18,010 nt of DNA from CAZNMF01 sp035547155 (GCA_035547155.1 DASZVJ010000153.1:1-18010); one strand, 5' to 3'; shown: positions 5,466 to 13,699, numbered from the stretch's first letter. Made by a program: numbers and translations. The notes: generated by a model not told the origin, from the letters alone.

Positions 5466-6572
5466 ATGGTGACGAAGCGTTCTCGCGCGCCGGGCTTGGG
5501 CGACCACGGATTCACGCTCTTAGAAGTGCTCGTGGCGATGACGCTGACGTCGCTCGTCGTGGTCACGGCGCTTTGGATGGCATCGACCGATGTGGTGATC
5601 GCGCGCGCGGCACCGGAAGCCGTCGACGTGCAGGAGCGCGCGCGGGTGGCGATGGCGTTGCTCGAAACCGACGTTGCGGCCGCGGGTGTGGGCATCGACC
5701 ACGGGCCGTTGGCCGGATCGGCCGCGCGTCTGCTGCCGCCCATTGTTCCGCGGCGGATGGGGCTCTCGGGCGCCGAAGCCGCATCGGTCGCGCGGGCCGA
5801 TGCGATGACGCTGATCGTTCCGGCGGACGTCAGTGGGACCGCCGAAACGACTGCGTCGGTGAGCGGCACGACGCCGATGGTGACCGTCGCGGCCGGACCG
5901 CCATGTCCCATTGGAAAGCCGTTCTGCGGCATTCCAGCGGGAGCCGTCGTGCTGATCGCTGACGGCACAGGCAGGCACGCGCTGTATGCCGTCACCGATG
6001 TCTCGGGCTCGTCGGCGAATCTGCGTGCGCTCCAGACGTCGGCACCGGCGTTCGATGCGGGCGCGGTCGTCGTGCCGGTCGAGTCGCGTACGTACTACTT
6101 CGATCGCACGAATCGCCAGCTTCGGCGTTACGACGGCTACGCGTCCGATACGCCGGTCGTCGACGACGTGGTGGACGTGCGATTCGAGTATCTGGGCGAT
6201 CCGTCGCCGCCGTTGCGGCCGAAGCCGCCGCCGGGGCAGTCCAACTGCCTCTATGACGACGACGGGCATGTCGTCGCGCCGCTGGTGTCGCTGTCCCCGC
6301 AGGGCGGATCGCTCGCGCCGCTGCCACTCGACATGTTCACCGACGGTCCCTGGTGTGGCGAGGGCGATCGGCAGTTCGACGTCGACTTGATGCGTGTGCG
6401 ATCCGTGCGTCTGCGCGTGCGCGTGCAGGCCACGCTCGATCAATTTCGCTCGACGGCGCCCCCGGGCGTGGACTTTCGTACGGCCGGCACGGGACGCACT
6501 GCCGCCGGGCTCGTGCCCGATCTCGAGCTGACGGCCGAGATCGCGCCGAGAAATCTGAATCTGGGCCGATAG
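5466..6572 (+). CDS. Minor type IV prepilin, PilW-like
   Basis: A 368-residue prepilin. The leader ends GDHG, with predicted cleavage after Gly15, then FTLLEVLVAM with the +5 glutamate at Glu20. The large C-terminal domain is as expected for PilW-type pilins, which are the biggest of the minor set. It contains a beta-rich part with RTYYFDRTNRQLRRYDG and then DDVVDVRFEY, a pattern typical of PilW-family proteins, where the pilin domain reports a nucleotide-free beta structure. Cysteines in CPIGKPFC and in the later NCLYDD region and WCGEG could form disulfides in the periplasm. The start ATG at 5466 is preceded by GGAG at 7 bases, and the gap to the preceding stop is only 4 bases, so the genes are co-translated. 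Confidence 0.85.
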   Translation: MVTKRSRAPGLGDHGFTLLEVLVAMTLTSLVVVTALWMASTDVVIARAAPEAVDVQERARVAMALLETDVAAAGVGIDHGPLAGSAARLLPPIVPRRMGLSGAEAASVARADAMTLIVPADVSGTAETTASVSGTTPMVTVAAGPPCPIGKPFCGIPAGAVVLIADGTGRHALYAVTDVSGSSANLRALQTSAPAFDAGAVVVPVESRTYYFDRTNRQLRRYDGYASDTPVVDDVVDVRFEYLGDPSPPLRPKPPPGQSNCLYDDDGHVVAPLVSLSPQGGSLAPLPLDMFTDGPWCGEGDRQFDVDLMRVRSVRLRVRVQATLDQFRSTAPPGVDFRTAGTGRTAAGLVPDLELTAEIAPRNLNLGR

Positions 6573-6586
6573 CGTGAGGAGCGGGC

Positions 6587-7198
6587 ATGTCCAGCCGGGA
6601 GGTCGCGCGAGACGATGGGAGCGCCGTTGTGTTGGCGATGGTCGTGGTGTTGTTGCTCGCCGCGATCGCGTTCGCGACCGCGACAACGACGGATATCGAG
6701 AGGATGAGCGCGTCGGGCGAGCCGAACCGGCTAGCGGTGGCGTATGCCGCTGACGCGGCGCTCGAGCGCGCGATGCAGGAGTTGCAGGCGCCACCGGACT
6801 GGACGGCCGCACTGAATGGAGGTGTGACGTCAGCGCTTCGCGAGAGCGGCGCGACGATGTGGGGGCAGTCGATCGATCTCGCGGCGGCGACGACGGAGCT
6901 GCAGGCGAACACGGACGCGGCCGACGCGCGCGGAGCCGACACGACACGGTGGCGACTGTTCCTGTCGGGGGCGCTATCGGCGATGGTGCCCGACCATCCG
7001 CACGACGTGCTGTCGTATCTCGTCGTGTGGGTCGGCGACGATCGCGCGGAAAGCGACGGCAATCCGTTCGTCGACAGCAACCGCACCATCCGCGTCCACG
7101 CCCGCGCGCTCGGACCCAGGGACGCGCGCGTCGATCGGGAGGCGCTGCTGCGGCGAGACGAGGACGGAGGAGTGGTGAGGGTGGGGGAGATACGGTGA
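6587..7198 (+). CDS. PilX-like minor pilin / pilus assembly protein
   Basis: A 203-residue protein with a short polar N-terminus, then DGSAVVLAMVVVLLLAAIAF from residue 10 and IERM after the membrane segment. This matches the PilX N-terminal pattern, which lacks the usual GFTLxE signature and instead has a Gly-Ser before a hydrophobic helix. The remainder is a periplasmic domain with no motif that I recognise. GAGGAG (6576-6581) lies 5 bases before the ATG, and the gap after the PilW-like gene is 14 bases, so it is the third gene of the minor-pilin unit. In other clusters a PilY1-type adhesin commonly follows. Here a repeat region and then aroB on the opposite strand follow instead. Confidence 0.78.
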   Translation: MSSREVARDDGSAVVLAMVVVLLLAAIAFATATTTDIERMSASGEPNRLAVAYAADAALERAMQELQAPPDWTAALNGGVTSALRESGATMWGQSIDLAAATTELQANTDAADARGADTTRWRLFLSGALSAMVPDHPHDVLSYLVVWVGDDRAESDGNPFVDSNRTIRVHARALGPRDARVDREALLRRDEDGGVVRVGEIR

Positions 7199-7204
7199 GA
7201 AGAG

Positions 7205-7351
7205 ACGTGTTATCGCGCTATCTCACTATCGCGCTAGCGCACTATCTGACATCGGACTATCGGTCTATCTGCGGTCTATCGGACTGTCGTGCTATCTCTT
7301 CGTCGCGGCTATCTCCGGCTGCCGATAGCGAGATAGAGAGATAGCGCGATA
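7205..7351. repeat. CTATC-rich repeat, copy B, with long inverted repeat
   Basis: A gap of about 160 bp between the convergent PilX-like gene and aroB is packed with CTATC words spaced 8-10 bases apart. Positions 7216-7272 align to the copy at 4594-4650. The outer arms TATCGCGCTATCTC (7211-7224) and 7338-7351 are exactly complementary over 14 bases, and a smaller pair GCTATCTC (7308-7315) / GAGATAGC (7338-7345) shares the right arm. It may act as a transcription barrier between the convergent genes, but there is no T-run. Confidence 0.65.
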
Positions 7352-7360
7352 CGCCAGCTC

Positions 7361-8449
7361 TCATCTCCTCATCCCAATCGCCTTCATCGCCTGGCTCAGC
7401 TCACGCGTGTGGACGTCGGACACGATGTCCGTGCCGCCGATGCCCGCGGCGAGGACGAAGTGCAGGCGGCCGTTGACCACCTTCTTGTCGTGAGCGATGA
7501 CGTCGAGCGCGTCGCTGATGCGGAGATCCGTCACGGACGGCAGCGGGCCCATGGCGCGAATGAGGTCCGCGAGGCGCGCTTCGTCCAGCTCCGTCATCGT
7601 GCCGCGCATGACGGACAGGCGCGCGGCGGCGAGCATGCCGTGGCCGATCGCTTCGCCGTGACGGAAGCGTCGATACCGCGTGATGGCCTCGAGCGCGTGG
7701 CCGATCGTATGGCCGAAATTCAACGCGCGTCGCGGACCGGACTCTCGCTCGTCGCGCGTGACGACGTCCGCTTTGATGCGGCAGCAGTCGGCGACGACGG
7801 GGGTGACGATGGCGGGGTCGTGATCGAAGATCTTCGCGAGATTGGCGTGGACACGATCGAAGAGCGGCTGTGACGCGATGACGCCGTACTTCACCACCTC
7901 GTAGAGTCCTGCGCGGAATTCGCGGCGCGGCAGCGTGCGCAGCAGATCGGGGTCGCAGGCCACGAGCGCGGGCGGATGGAAGGCGCCGACGAGGTTCTTG
8001 CCCGCCGGCAGATTCACGCCCACTTTGCCGCCAATCGCGCTGTCCACCTGCGCCAGCAGCGTCGTCGGCACCTGAACGAGGCGGATGCCGCGCAGATACG
8101 TCGCCGCCGCGAAGCCTGCGACGTCGCCGACGACACCGCCGCCGACGGCGATGACGGCGGCGGAGCGATCGAGCTCGCGCCGCAGGCAGTGATCGTAGAG
8201 CCCGGCGACGGTCGCGAGCGTCTTCGCGCGCTCGCCGTCGCCGATGAGCGCGGGCTTGTCGCCGTTGCTCAGGATCGATTTCAGACGCCGGCCGTGCAGA
8301 CGCCACACGGGCGCGCAACTGACGACGAGCCGTTGCCTGGTCACACCACGCTCGGCGAGCAGCGCGGGCAGCGTGCGAATGAGGCCTGGACCGATGGCGA
8401 CCGTGTAGCTGGCGCGCTCGGCGGTGACGTCGATGCGAATGGGAGTCAT
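7361..8449 (-). CDS. aroB: 3-dehydroquinate synthase
   Basis: A 362-residue cytosolic enzyme for the second step of the shikimate pathway, converting DAHP to 3-dehydroquinate using NAD and a divalent metal. The NAD-binding motif GGGVVGD is at 103-109, followed by the conserved blocks VPTTLLAQVDSAIGGKVGVN (127-146) and AGKNLVGAFHPP (149-160). The metal ligands expected for the family are present: Glu184 in LYEVVKYG, His247 in FGHTIGH and His264 in RHGEAIGHG. Length is normal. The ATG at 8449 is the only start consistent with the conserved N-terminal domain. It is divergent from nadB across 52 bp, and no other aro genes are adjacent. Confidence 0.97.
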   Translation of the reverse strand: MTPIRIDVTAERASYTVAIGPGLIRTLPALLAERGVTRQRLVVSCAPVWRLHGRRLKSILSNGDKPALIGDGERAKTLATVAGLYDHCLRRELDRSAAVIAVGGGVVGDVAGFAAATYLRGIRLVQVPTTLLAQVDSAIGGKVGVNLPAGKNLVGAFHPPALVACDPDLLRTLPRREFRAGLYEVVKYGVIASQPLFDRVHANLAKIFDHDPAIVTPVVADCCRIKADVVTRDERESGPRRALNFGHTIGHALEAITRYRRFRHGEAIGHGMLAAARLSVMRGTMTELDEARLADLIRAMGPLPSVTDLRISDALDVIAHDKKVVNGRLHFVLAAGIGGTDIVSDVHTRELSQAMKAIGMRR

Positions 8450-8501
8450 GCGGCGGATGCGTGAGCCTGTCCGATCATCCGGGGTAGGATAACAGGCGAT
8501 C

Positions 8502-10070
8502 GTGACCGCTCGCGTCTCCGCCGACTATCTCATCATCGGCAGCGGCATCGCCGGCCTTCGTGCGGCCGTCGAGCTCGCGCCGTACGGCCGCGTGCTCATC
8601 CTGACGAAATCCGATCCGGGCGCGGGAAGCACCGGCTACGCGCAGGGCGGCATCGCCGCGGCGGTCGGCGTCGACGACACGCCGGATCTGCATTTCGCCG
8701 ACACGATTGCCGCCGGCGACGGGCTCTGCGACGAGGACGCGGTTCGCGTGCTCGTCAACGAAGGGCCGAGCGATGTGCGCGAGCTGATCGACTGGGGCGC
8801 CGCGTTCGATCGCGAGCCGGACGGATCGCTCGATCTCACGCGCGAGGCCGCGCATGCGGTGCGGCGCGTGCTGCACGCGCGCGATGCGACGGGCCGTGAG
8901 ATCTCGCGCGTGCTCGCCTCGCATCTCGGCACGGCCAAGTCCGTCACGATCATCGATCACGCGACAGCGGTTCAGGCGATCGTCGAGCACGACGCGGTGG
9001 TCGGCGTGCGCTTCCTCGACGCGACGGGCGTGCTGAACGAAGCGCGCGCGAATGCGACGCTGCTCGCGACGGGCGGCGCCGGACAGGTCTATCGCGAGAC
9101 GACGAACCCGGCGGTGGCGACGGGTGACGGTGTCGTGCTGGCGTTTCTGGCCGGCGCGCGCGTCGCCGATCTCGAGTTCGTCCAGTTCCATCCGACCGCG
9201 CTCGCCGTGCCCGGCGCGCCGCGCTATCTGCTGTCGGAGGCGCTGCGCGGCGAAGGCGCGCACCTGATCAACGCGCAAGGTGAACGGTTCGTCTCGCGCT
9301 ACGACCCGGCTGGTGATCTCGCGCCACGCGATCGCGTGGCGCGCGCGATCGTCCTCGAGTCGGAGCGGACGGGTGCGCCGGTGTATCTGACGCTGGCGCA
9401 CCTGCCGCAGGAGACCGTGCGCGAGCGGTTTCCGGCCATCGCGGAGCTGTGCCGTCGCGCCGGACTCGATCTCGCGACCGATCGGCTGCCTGTCGGGCCC
9501 GCCGCGCACTATCTGATGGGCGGCGTCGTCACCGATCTCGACGGGAGAAGCTCGATTCGCGGGTTGTACGCGGCCGGTGAGGTCGCGCGTACCGGCGTGC
9601 ACGGCGCGAATCGTCTCGCCAGCAACTCGCTGCTCGAAGGGCTCGTGTTCGGCGGGCGTGCGGGCCGTGCGATGCGCGTGTGGAACGGCCGCGACTGGCC
9701 GGTCGAGCCGACGCCCGTCTTCGTCGATCCGCCGCCGACGGGCGCGCCGTTGTCGGTGCCGACGACCGAGGCTGCCATCCGCGATCTGATGTGGCGGCGC
9801 GCGGGCGTCTTTCGCGATCGTGACGGGCTCTCCGAGGCCTTGGCGGCGCTCGGCCGCGCCTGGGACGTCGTCGATCGGCAGCGCGCGGCAGGTGCGTCCC
9901 TCGACGTCTCGACCTGGCGCGTCGTCAGTCTGCTCACGATGGGCGCGCTCATCGTCCGCGCCGCGCTCGGGCGGGAGGAGAGCCGCGGCGCGCACTCGCG
10001 CACCGACTTCCCGGAGCGCGACGATCTACACTGGAAGCGGCGTCGCGACGACTACCGCGGCGCGCGCTGA
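8502..10070 (+). CDS. nadB: L-aspartate oxidase
   Basis: A 522-residue FAD enzyme oxidising L-aspartate to iminoaspartate, the first step of de novo NAD synthesis, which then needs NadA. The FAD-binding motif GSGIAG is at 13-18, followed by YAQGGIAAA near 46-54. The family blocks TGGAGQVYRETTNP, LEFVQFHPTAL, SEALRGEGAHL and the C-terminal AAGEVARTGVHGANRLASNS are all recognisable, so it is L-aspartate oxidase rather than a succinate dehydrogenase flavoprotein. The start is GTG at 8502, the only start before the dinucleotide-binding fold. The upstream AGGA is distant, so initiation may be weak. nadA and nadC are not in the window. proS follows 39 bases after the stop. Confidence 0.95.
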   Translation: MTARVSADYLIIGSGIAGLRAAVELAPYGRVLILTKSDPGAGSTGYAQGGIAAAVGVDDTPDLHFADTIAAGDGLCDEDAVRVLVNEGPSDVRELIDWGAAFDREPDGSLDLTREAAHAVRRVLHARDATGREISRVLASHLGTAKSVTIIDHATAVQAIVEHDAVVGVRFLDATGVLNEARANATLLATGGAGQVYRETTNPAVATGDGVVLAFLAGARVADLEFVQFHPTALAVPGAPRYLLSEALRGEGAHLINAQGERFVSRYDPAGDLAPRDRVARAIVLESERTGAPVYLTLAHLPQETVRERFPAIAELCRRAGLDLATDRLPVGPAAHYLMGGVVTDLDGRSSIRGLYAAGEVARTGVHGANRLASNSLLEGLVFGGRAGRAMRVWNGRDWPVEPTPVFVDPPPTGAPLSVPTTEAAIRDLMWRRAGVFRDRDGLSEALAALGRAWDVVDRQRAAGASLDVSTWRVVSLLTMGALIVRAALGREESRGAHSRTDFPERDDLHWKRRRDDYRGAR

Positions 10071-10099
10071 CCCTCGTCCGCATCCTCGTGACTGCACCC

Positions 10100-10103
10100 G
10101 GAG
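10100..10103 (+). promoter_or_regulatory. Ribosome binding site that sets the proS start
   Basis: GGAG lies 6 bases before a TTG codon at 10110. An in-frame TGA at 10089-10091 rules out any start further upstream, apart from a CTG at 10092 with no such site. Confidence 0.65.
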
Positions 10104-10109
10104 CCCTGC

Positions 10110-11564
10110 TTGGCCGACCAGAAGAAAGACTCATTCGTCACTGAAATCACGCCCCGTTCCGAAGATTTCTCACGCTGGTACCTCGACGTCGTCCGCCGCG
10201 CGGAGCTGGCGGACTACACGGAGGTCAAGGGCTGCATGGCGATCCGGCCGTACGGCTACGCCATCTGGGAGCTGATCCAGCAGGCGTTCGACTCGCGCTT
10301 CAAGGCGACCGGCCACGTCAACGCGTACTTCCCGCTGTTCATTCCCTCGAGCCTCCTGATGAAGGAAAAGGAGCACGTCGAGGGCTTCGCGCCGCAAGTG
10401 GCGTGGGTCACGAAGGGCGGCGACGAGGAGCTGGCCGAGCCGCTCGTCGTGCGGCCGACGTCGGAAGTGATCATCGGCACGCTCTACGCGAAGTGGATCA
10501 AGTCCTGGCGCGATCTGCCCGTCCTCATCAACCAGTGGGCTAACGTCGTCCGCTGGGAGAAGGTGACGCGGCCGTTCCTGCGAACGACCGAGTTCCTGTG
10601 GCAGGAAGGGCACACGGCGCACGAAACGGCTGAAGAGGCGCAGGACGAGACGATGAAGATTCTCGCGCTCTACAAGGAGTGCGTCGAGTCCATGCTCGCG
10701 ATGCCGGTCATCGACGGACAGAAGAGCGAATCGGAGAAGTTCGCGGGCGCGTCGCGCACCTACTCGATCGAGGCGCTGATGGGCGATGGCCGCGCACTGC
10801 AGGCGGGCACGTCGCACAACCTCGGGCAGAACTTCGCGAAGGCGTTCGGCATCCAGTTCCAGGGCCGCGACAAGACGTTGCAGCATGCGTGGACGACGTC
10901 ATGGGGCGTGTCGACGCGGCTGATCGGCGGCGTGATCATGACGCATGGCGACGACAGCGGCCTCGTGTTGCCGCCGCGCGTCGCGCCGCATCAGGTCGTC
11001 ATCGTGCCGATTCCGCGCGGCAACTGGAAGGAGACCGTGCTGCCGAAAGCCGAAGCGATTCGCGACGAGCTGGTCGCGCGCGGCGTGCGCGTGAAGCTCG
11101 ACGCGAGCGAAGAGAACTCGCCAGGCTGGAAGTTCGCGGAGTGGGAGCTGCGCGGTGTGCCGCTGCGGCTCGAGATCGGGCCGAAGGACATCGAAAAGGG
11201 GCAAGTGTTCTCGGCGCGGCGCGACACGCGCGAGAAGGCGGCGATTCCGATGGCGGATCTCGCGTCACGCGTGCCCGCGCTGCTCGAGGAGATTCAGGCG
11301 AACCTGCTCGCGCGCGCCCGCGCGTTCCGCGAAGAGCACACGAGCGAAGCGAAGGACTGGGCCGAGTTCCAGGCGCACATGGAAGGGCGTCCCGGCTTCG
11401 TGATTGCCGCGTGGTGCGGATCGGCCGACTGCGAAGCGCAGATCAAAGCCGAGACGCAGGCGACGCTCCGCAACATCCCGCTGGGCTCGCCGCGCATCGA
11501 AGGCCAATGCGTCAAGTGCGGCCAGCCCGCGACCGTCAAGGCGTGGTTCGCGAAGGCCTACTAG
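10110..11564 (+). CDS. proS: Prolyl-tRNA synthetase, archaeal/eukaryotic-type
   Basis: A 484-residue class II aminoacyl-tRNA synthetase that attaches proline to tRNA-Pro. RPTSE at 115-119 is the substrate loop, motif 2 is RPFLRTTEFLWQEGHTAH at 154-171, and motif 3 lies near 270-294 (TRLIGGVIMTHGDDSGLVLP). The protein runs directly between motifs 2 and 3 without the large bacterial editing insertion, and has instead a C-terminal domain with four cysteines (436, 441, 467, 470) for zinc and a terminal Tyr484. Those features define the archaeal/eukaryotic-like form, also found in some bacteria. The start is TTG at 10110, supported by GGAG 6 bases upstream. It converges with the OmpA-type gene, with a strong hairpin between them. 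Confidence 0.96.
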   Translation: MADQKKDSFVTEITPRSEDFSRWYLDVVRRAELADYTEVKGCMAIRPYGYAIWELIQQAFDSRFKATGHVNAYFPLFIPSSLLMKEKEHVEGFAPQVAWVTKGGDEELAEPLVVRPTSEVIIGTLYAKWIKSWRDLPVLINQWANVVRWEKVTRPFLRTTEFLWQEGHTAHETAEEAQDETMKILALYKECVESMLAMPVIDGQKSESEKFAGASRTYSIEALMGDGRALQAGTSHNLGQNFAKAFGIQFQGRDKTLQHAWTTSWGVSTRLIGGVIMTHGDDSGLVLPPRVAPHQVVIVPIPRGNWKETVLPKAEAIRDELVARGVRVKLDASEENSPGWKFAEWELRGVPLRLEIGPKDIEKGQVFSARRDTREKAAIPMADLASRVPALLEEIQANLLARARAFREEHTSEAKDWAEFQAHMEGRPGFVIAAWCGSADCEAQIKAETQATLRNIPLGSPRIEGQCVKCGQPATVKAWFAKAY

Positions 11565-11583
11565 CTAGAAATTCCTGGCGCCG

Positions 11584-11642
11584 CAAAAAGCTGAAGCCAG
11601 AAGCCGAGGACTGATTCCTCGACTTCTGGCTTTTGGCTTTTC
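11584..11642. terminator. Bidirectional terminator between proS and the OmpA-type gene
   Basis: Arms 11594-11610 and 11616-11632 pair over 17 positions with one mismatch around a 5-base loop. On the plus strand the hairpin is followed by T-rich sequence, and on the minus strand by TTTTT (from AAAAA at 11585-11589). It lies between convergent stops, so it can serve both genes. Confidence 0.8.
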
Positions 11643-11677
11643 ACTTCTAACTTTTTCTCGTGTCTATCGCGCGCGTG

Positions 11678-13513
11678 TCACTGCAGGCGCACGACGAGGG
11701 CGGCGCGGCGGTTCAGGCGGCGCGTCTCCTCGCGCGAGTTGTCGTACTTCGGCTGCTCCTCACCGAAGCTGACCGTGTTCAACCGATCGGCGGCGACGCC
11801 GCGGCTGACGAGGTAGTCACGAACGGCCTTGGCGCGGCGCTCGCCCAATGCGAGGTTGTACTCGGCCGTGCCGATGTTGCAGGTGTGGCCTTCGATCGTC
11901 AACCGCAGCCCCGGATTGGCGCGCATCGCGTTGATCGCGTCGTCCAGGATGCTGAGCGCGTCCGGCCGCAGCGTGTAGCGGTCGAACTCGAAGTGGACGT
12001 CCTCGAAGGTGTAGCTCCTCGGCTGCACGACTTGAATCGTGACGCTGTCGCTCGCCGTGCCGCCCTTGCCGTCGTTGACACCGACGGTCACCGGCACCGG
12101 ACCCGGCTGTCCCGGCGCGGTCCACGCTGACTGGCGCGTGGTCGGGCTGGCGATCGTGCCCGCGGCGCTCGTCCACCGGTAGGTCAACGGATCGCCGTCG
12201 GGATCCTGCGCGTCGGCCGAGACCGTCGACGTCTTGTTCACCTCGACCGTGCACGGATCGCACGCGGCGCGAACCGTCGGCGGGCGATTGGCCGGTGCCG
12301 TCGGCGCCGGTGGCGTGCCGCCGTTCGCCGCGGCGGCTCCAGCCGGCGGTGCAGCCGGGGCAGCGGTCGAGGGCGTTGCGGGCGTTGACGGCGCCGGCGT
12401 CGTGTTGGCCGTCGAGCTCGGGCCTTCGGCGCTGCGATTGCGTGCGCCCGGATGGAAGCCGATGCGAATCTGCAGGCCCTTGTCGTCCTTCGGCGTGTCC
12501 GGGAACGACTCGCCAGCGCACACGAGACCGGGCGCGCACGTCGCGTCGCTGCGGTTCTTCATGTGCACGTTCCAGCTCGCGGCGCCGCCCACGAAAAATC
12601 CATTCGGCGCCTGCCACGTCAGGCCGACCGAGGCAATCGTCGGGCTGCGCACGATTGTCGAGACCGGCACGACCGATCCGTCCGCACCGGTCAGGCCGGT
12701 CGGCGCGGTGATCGTGTTGTCGAAGTACTTCTCGCCGAACAGCTCGGCCGTGATCCGCAGACCCAGGTTGTAGCGCTGCGGGAAGGCCGCGCCCACGCCC
12801 CATCGCAGGCCGTTGGTCAGGTCGTAGCCGTCCGGACTGCTGCGGACAATCACGCCGCCATAGCCGGAAATTTCCGCCACGGGGTTGTAGGTGGAGACGA
12901 TGCCGTCGACCTGGAAGTCCGCCTTGCCGGTGGAGACGCCGGCGTCCTTGTCGCCGGTCGGCAGCTTGACCATCGCGCGGATGGCGGGCGCAACGCGCGA
13001 CGACGTGTTGGCGAGCAGATTGACCTTGCCGCCGACCCACAGGTCGCCGATCTTGTTGCCCGTCCACGCGCCGCGGACGAACGGATAGTCGACGACGAGC
13101 CCGCCGCCGGTGCCGGCCTCATCGCCGCCGGGTGTGCTCGCGAAGAAGAGCGGCCGCGTGTCGCGGTCGATGCGGGTGACGGCGGACCAGCTGCCGAAGA
13201 TCTCGGCACGTCCACCCAGGCCGTAGGCGACCGTCGCCGGAAACGTCGAGATGTCCGAAAAACCCTGACCGTCGTCGACGTTCGTACGATAGAACGAGAC
13301 GGACCATTGTTTGGCGGGAAGCACTTCGCCGGTCGGTACGAACCAGATCCCTGTCGTGCCGGATGTGGTCGTCGTCGCCGGACGGAGGCGATCGGAGTCG
13401 GCGGAGGCACCGGTAGACGGCTGGGGAGACGTCTGCGGAGCTTGCGCGAAGACCGTCGGTGTGAATGTCAGGGCGGCTCCCAGAACGCCCAGGCCAACCA
13501 GTCGTCGTGTCAT
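11678..13513 (-). CDS. Outer-membrane beta-barrel protein with PKD-like and OmpA C-terminal domains
   Basis: A 611-residue secreted protein. The signal peptide is MTRRLVGLGVLGAALTFTPT onward, with cleavage probably after Ala23 (VFA|QA). Residues about 40-365 have the alternating pattern of a transmembrane beta-barrel. A Pro/Ala/Thr-rich linker (about 366-408) leads to a PKD/Ig-like domain (409-492) with DPDGDPLTYRW and a CDPC pair (Cys418, Cys421). The last 110 residues are an OmpA/Pal peptidoglycan-binding domain with FEFDRYTLRPDA, EGHTCNIGTAEYN and LGERRA. The usual Asp of HTD is Cys545, while the partner Arg560 is kept. The ATG at 13513 is preferred over a frame open to 13570 because it yields a proper signal peptide and has AGGA 9 bases upstream. 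It probably links the outer membrane to the cell wall. Confidence 0.9.
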   Translation of the reverse strand: MTRRLVGLGVLGAALTFTPTVFAQAPQTSPQPSTGASADSDRLRPATTTTSGTTGIWFVPTGEVLPAKQWSVSFYRTNVDDGQGFSDISTFPATVAYGLGGRAEIFGSWSAVTRIDRDTRPLFFASTPGGDEAGTGGGLVVDYPFVRGAWTGNKIGDLWVGGKVNLLANTSSRVAPAIRAMVKLPTGDKDAGVSTGKADFQVDGIVSTYNPVAEISGYGGVIVRSSPDGYDLTNGLRWGVGAAFPQRYNLGLRITAELFGEKYFDNTITAPTGLTGADGSVVPVSTIVRSPTIASVGLTWQAPNGFFVGGAASWNVHMKNRSDATCAPGLVCAGESFPDTPKDDKGLQIRIGFHPGARNRSAEGPSSTANTTPAPSTPATPSTAAPAAPPAGAAAANGGTPPAPTAPANRPPTVRAACDPCTVEVNKTSTVSADAQDPDGDPLTYRWTSAAGTIASPTTRQSAWTAPGQPGPVPVTVGVNDGKGGTASDSVTIQVVQPRSYTFEDVHFEFDRYTLRPDALSILDDAINAMRANPGLRLTIEGHTCNIGTAEYNLALGERRAKAVRDYLVSRGVAADRLNTVSFGEEQPKYDNSREETRRLNRRAALVVRLQ

Positions 13514-13600
13514 GGAGGATGTCCTATCTGTGATTGAGGATCGAACGATCACGTGGCGGTCCCGATGCAACTTTTAATCCGCCATCGAGCCTTTCAGGCC

Positions 13601-13629
13601 ATCCTAGTACCCGAAGTGACGCAAGTCAA
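13601..13629 (-). promoter_or_regulatory. Sigma-70-type promoter of the OmpA-type gene
   Basis: On the minus strand TTGACT (13629-13624) and TAGGAT (13606-13601) are separated by exactly 17 bases. This gives a start near 13594 and a leader of about 80 bases before the ATG at 13513. Confidence 0.7.
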
Positions 13630-13693
13630 CGCGAACACACGACTTGCAGCCTGGTGTTCGCCGCATCTTCTCCAGGACGGCCGCTGGAGCAGG

Positions 13694-13699
13694 TATACT
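13694..13699 (+). promoter_or_regulatory. Possible -10 element of the tat operon
   Basis: TATACT matches a -10 box at five of six positions and would start transcription about 28 bases before the tatA ATG. No good -35 hexamer is seen at the usual spacing. Confidence 0.4.

Noticed and set aside
5520..6947. A 475-codon minus-strand frame opposite the PilW- and PilX-like genes
   Set aside because: Arg-rich and without domains; the plus strand has a prepilin leader and ribosome binding sites.
8475..9995. A 506-codon minus-strand frame opposite nadB
   Set aside because: Composition is that of a shadow frame, and nadB has complete FAD and substrate motifs on the plus strand.
13514..13570. Longer start for the OmpA-type protein at 13570
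   Set aside because: It hides the signal peptide, whereas the ATG at 13513 gives a typical signal peptide.
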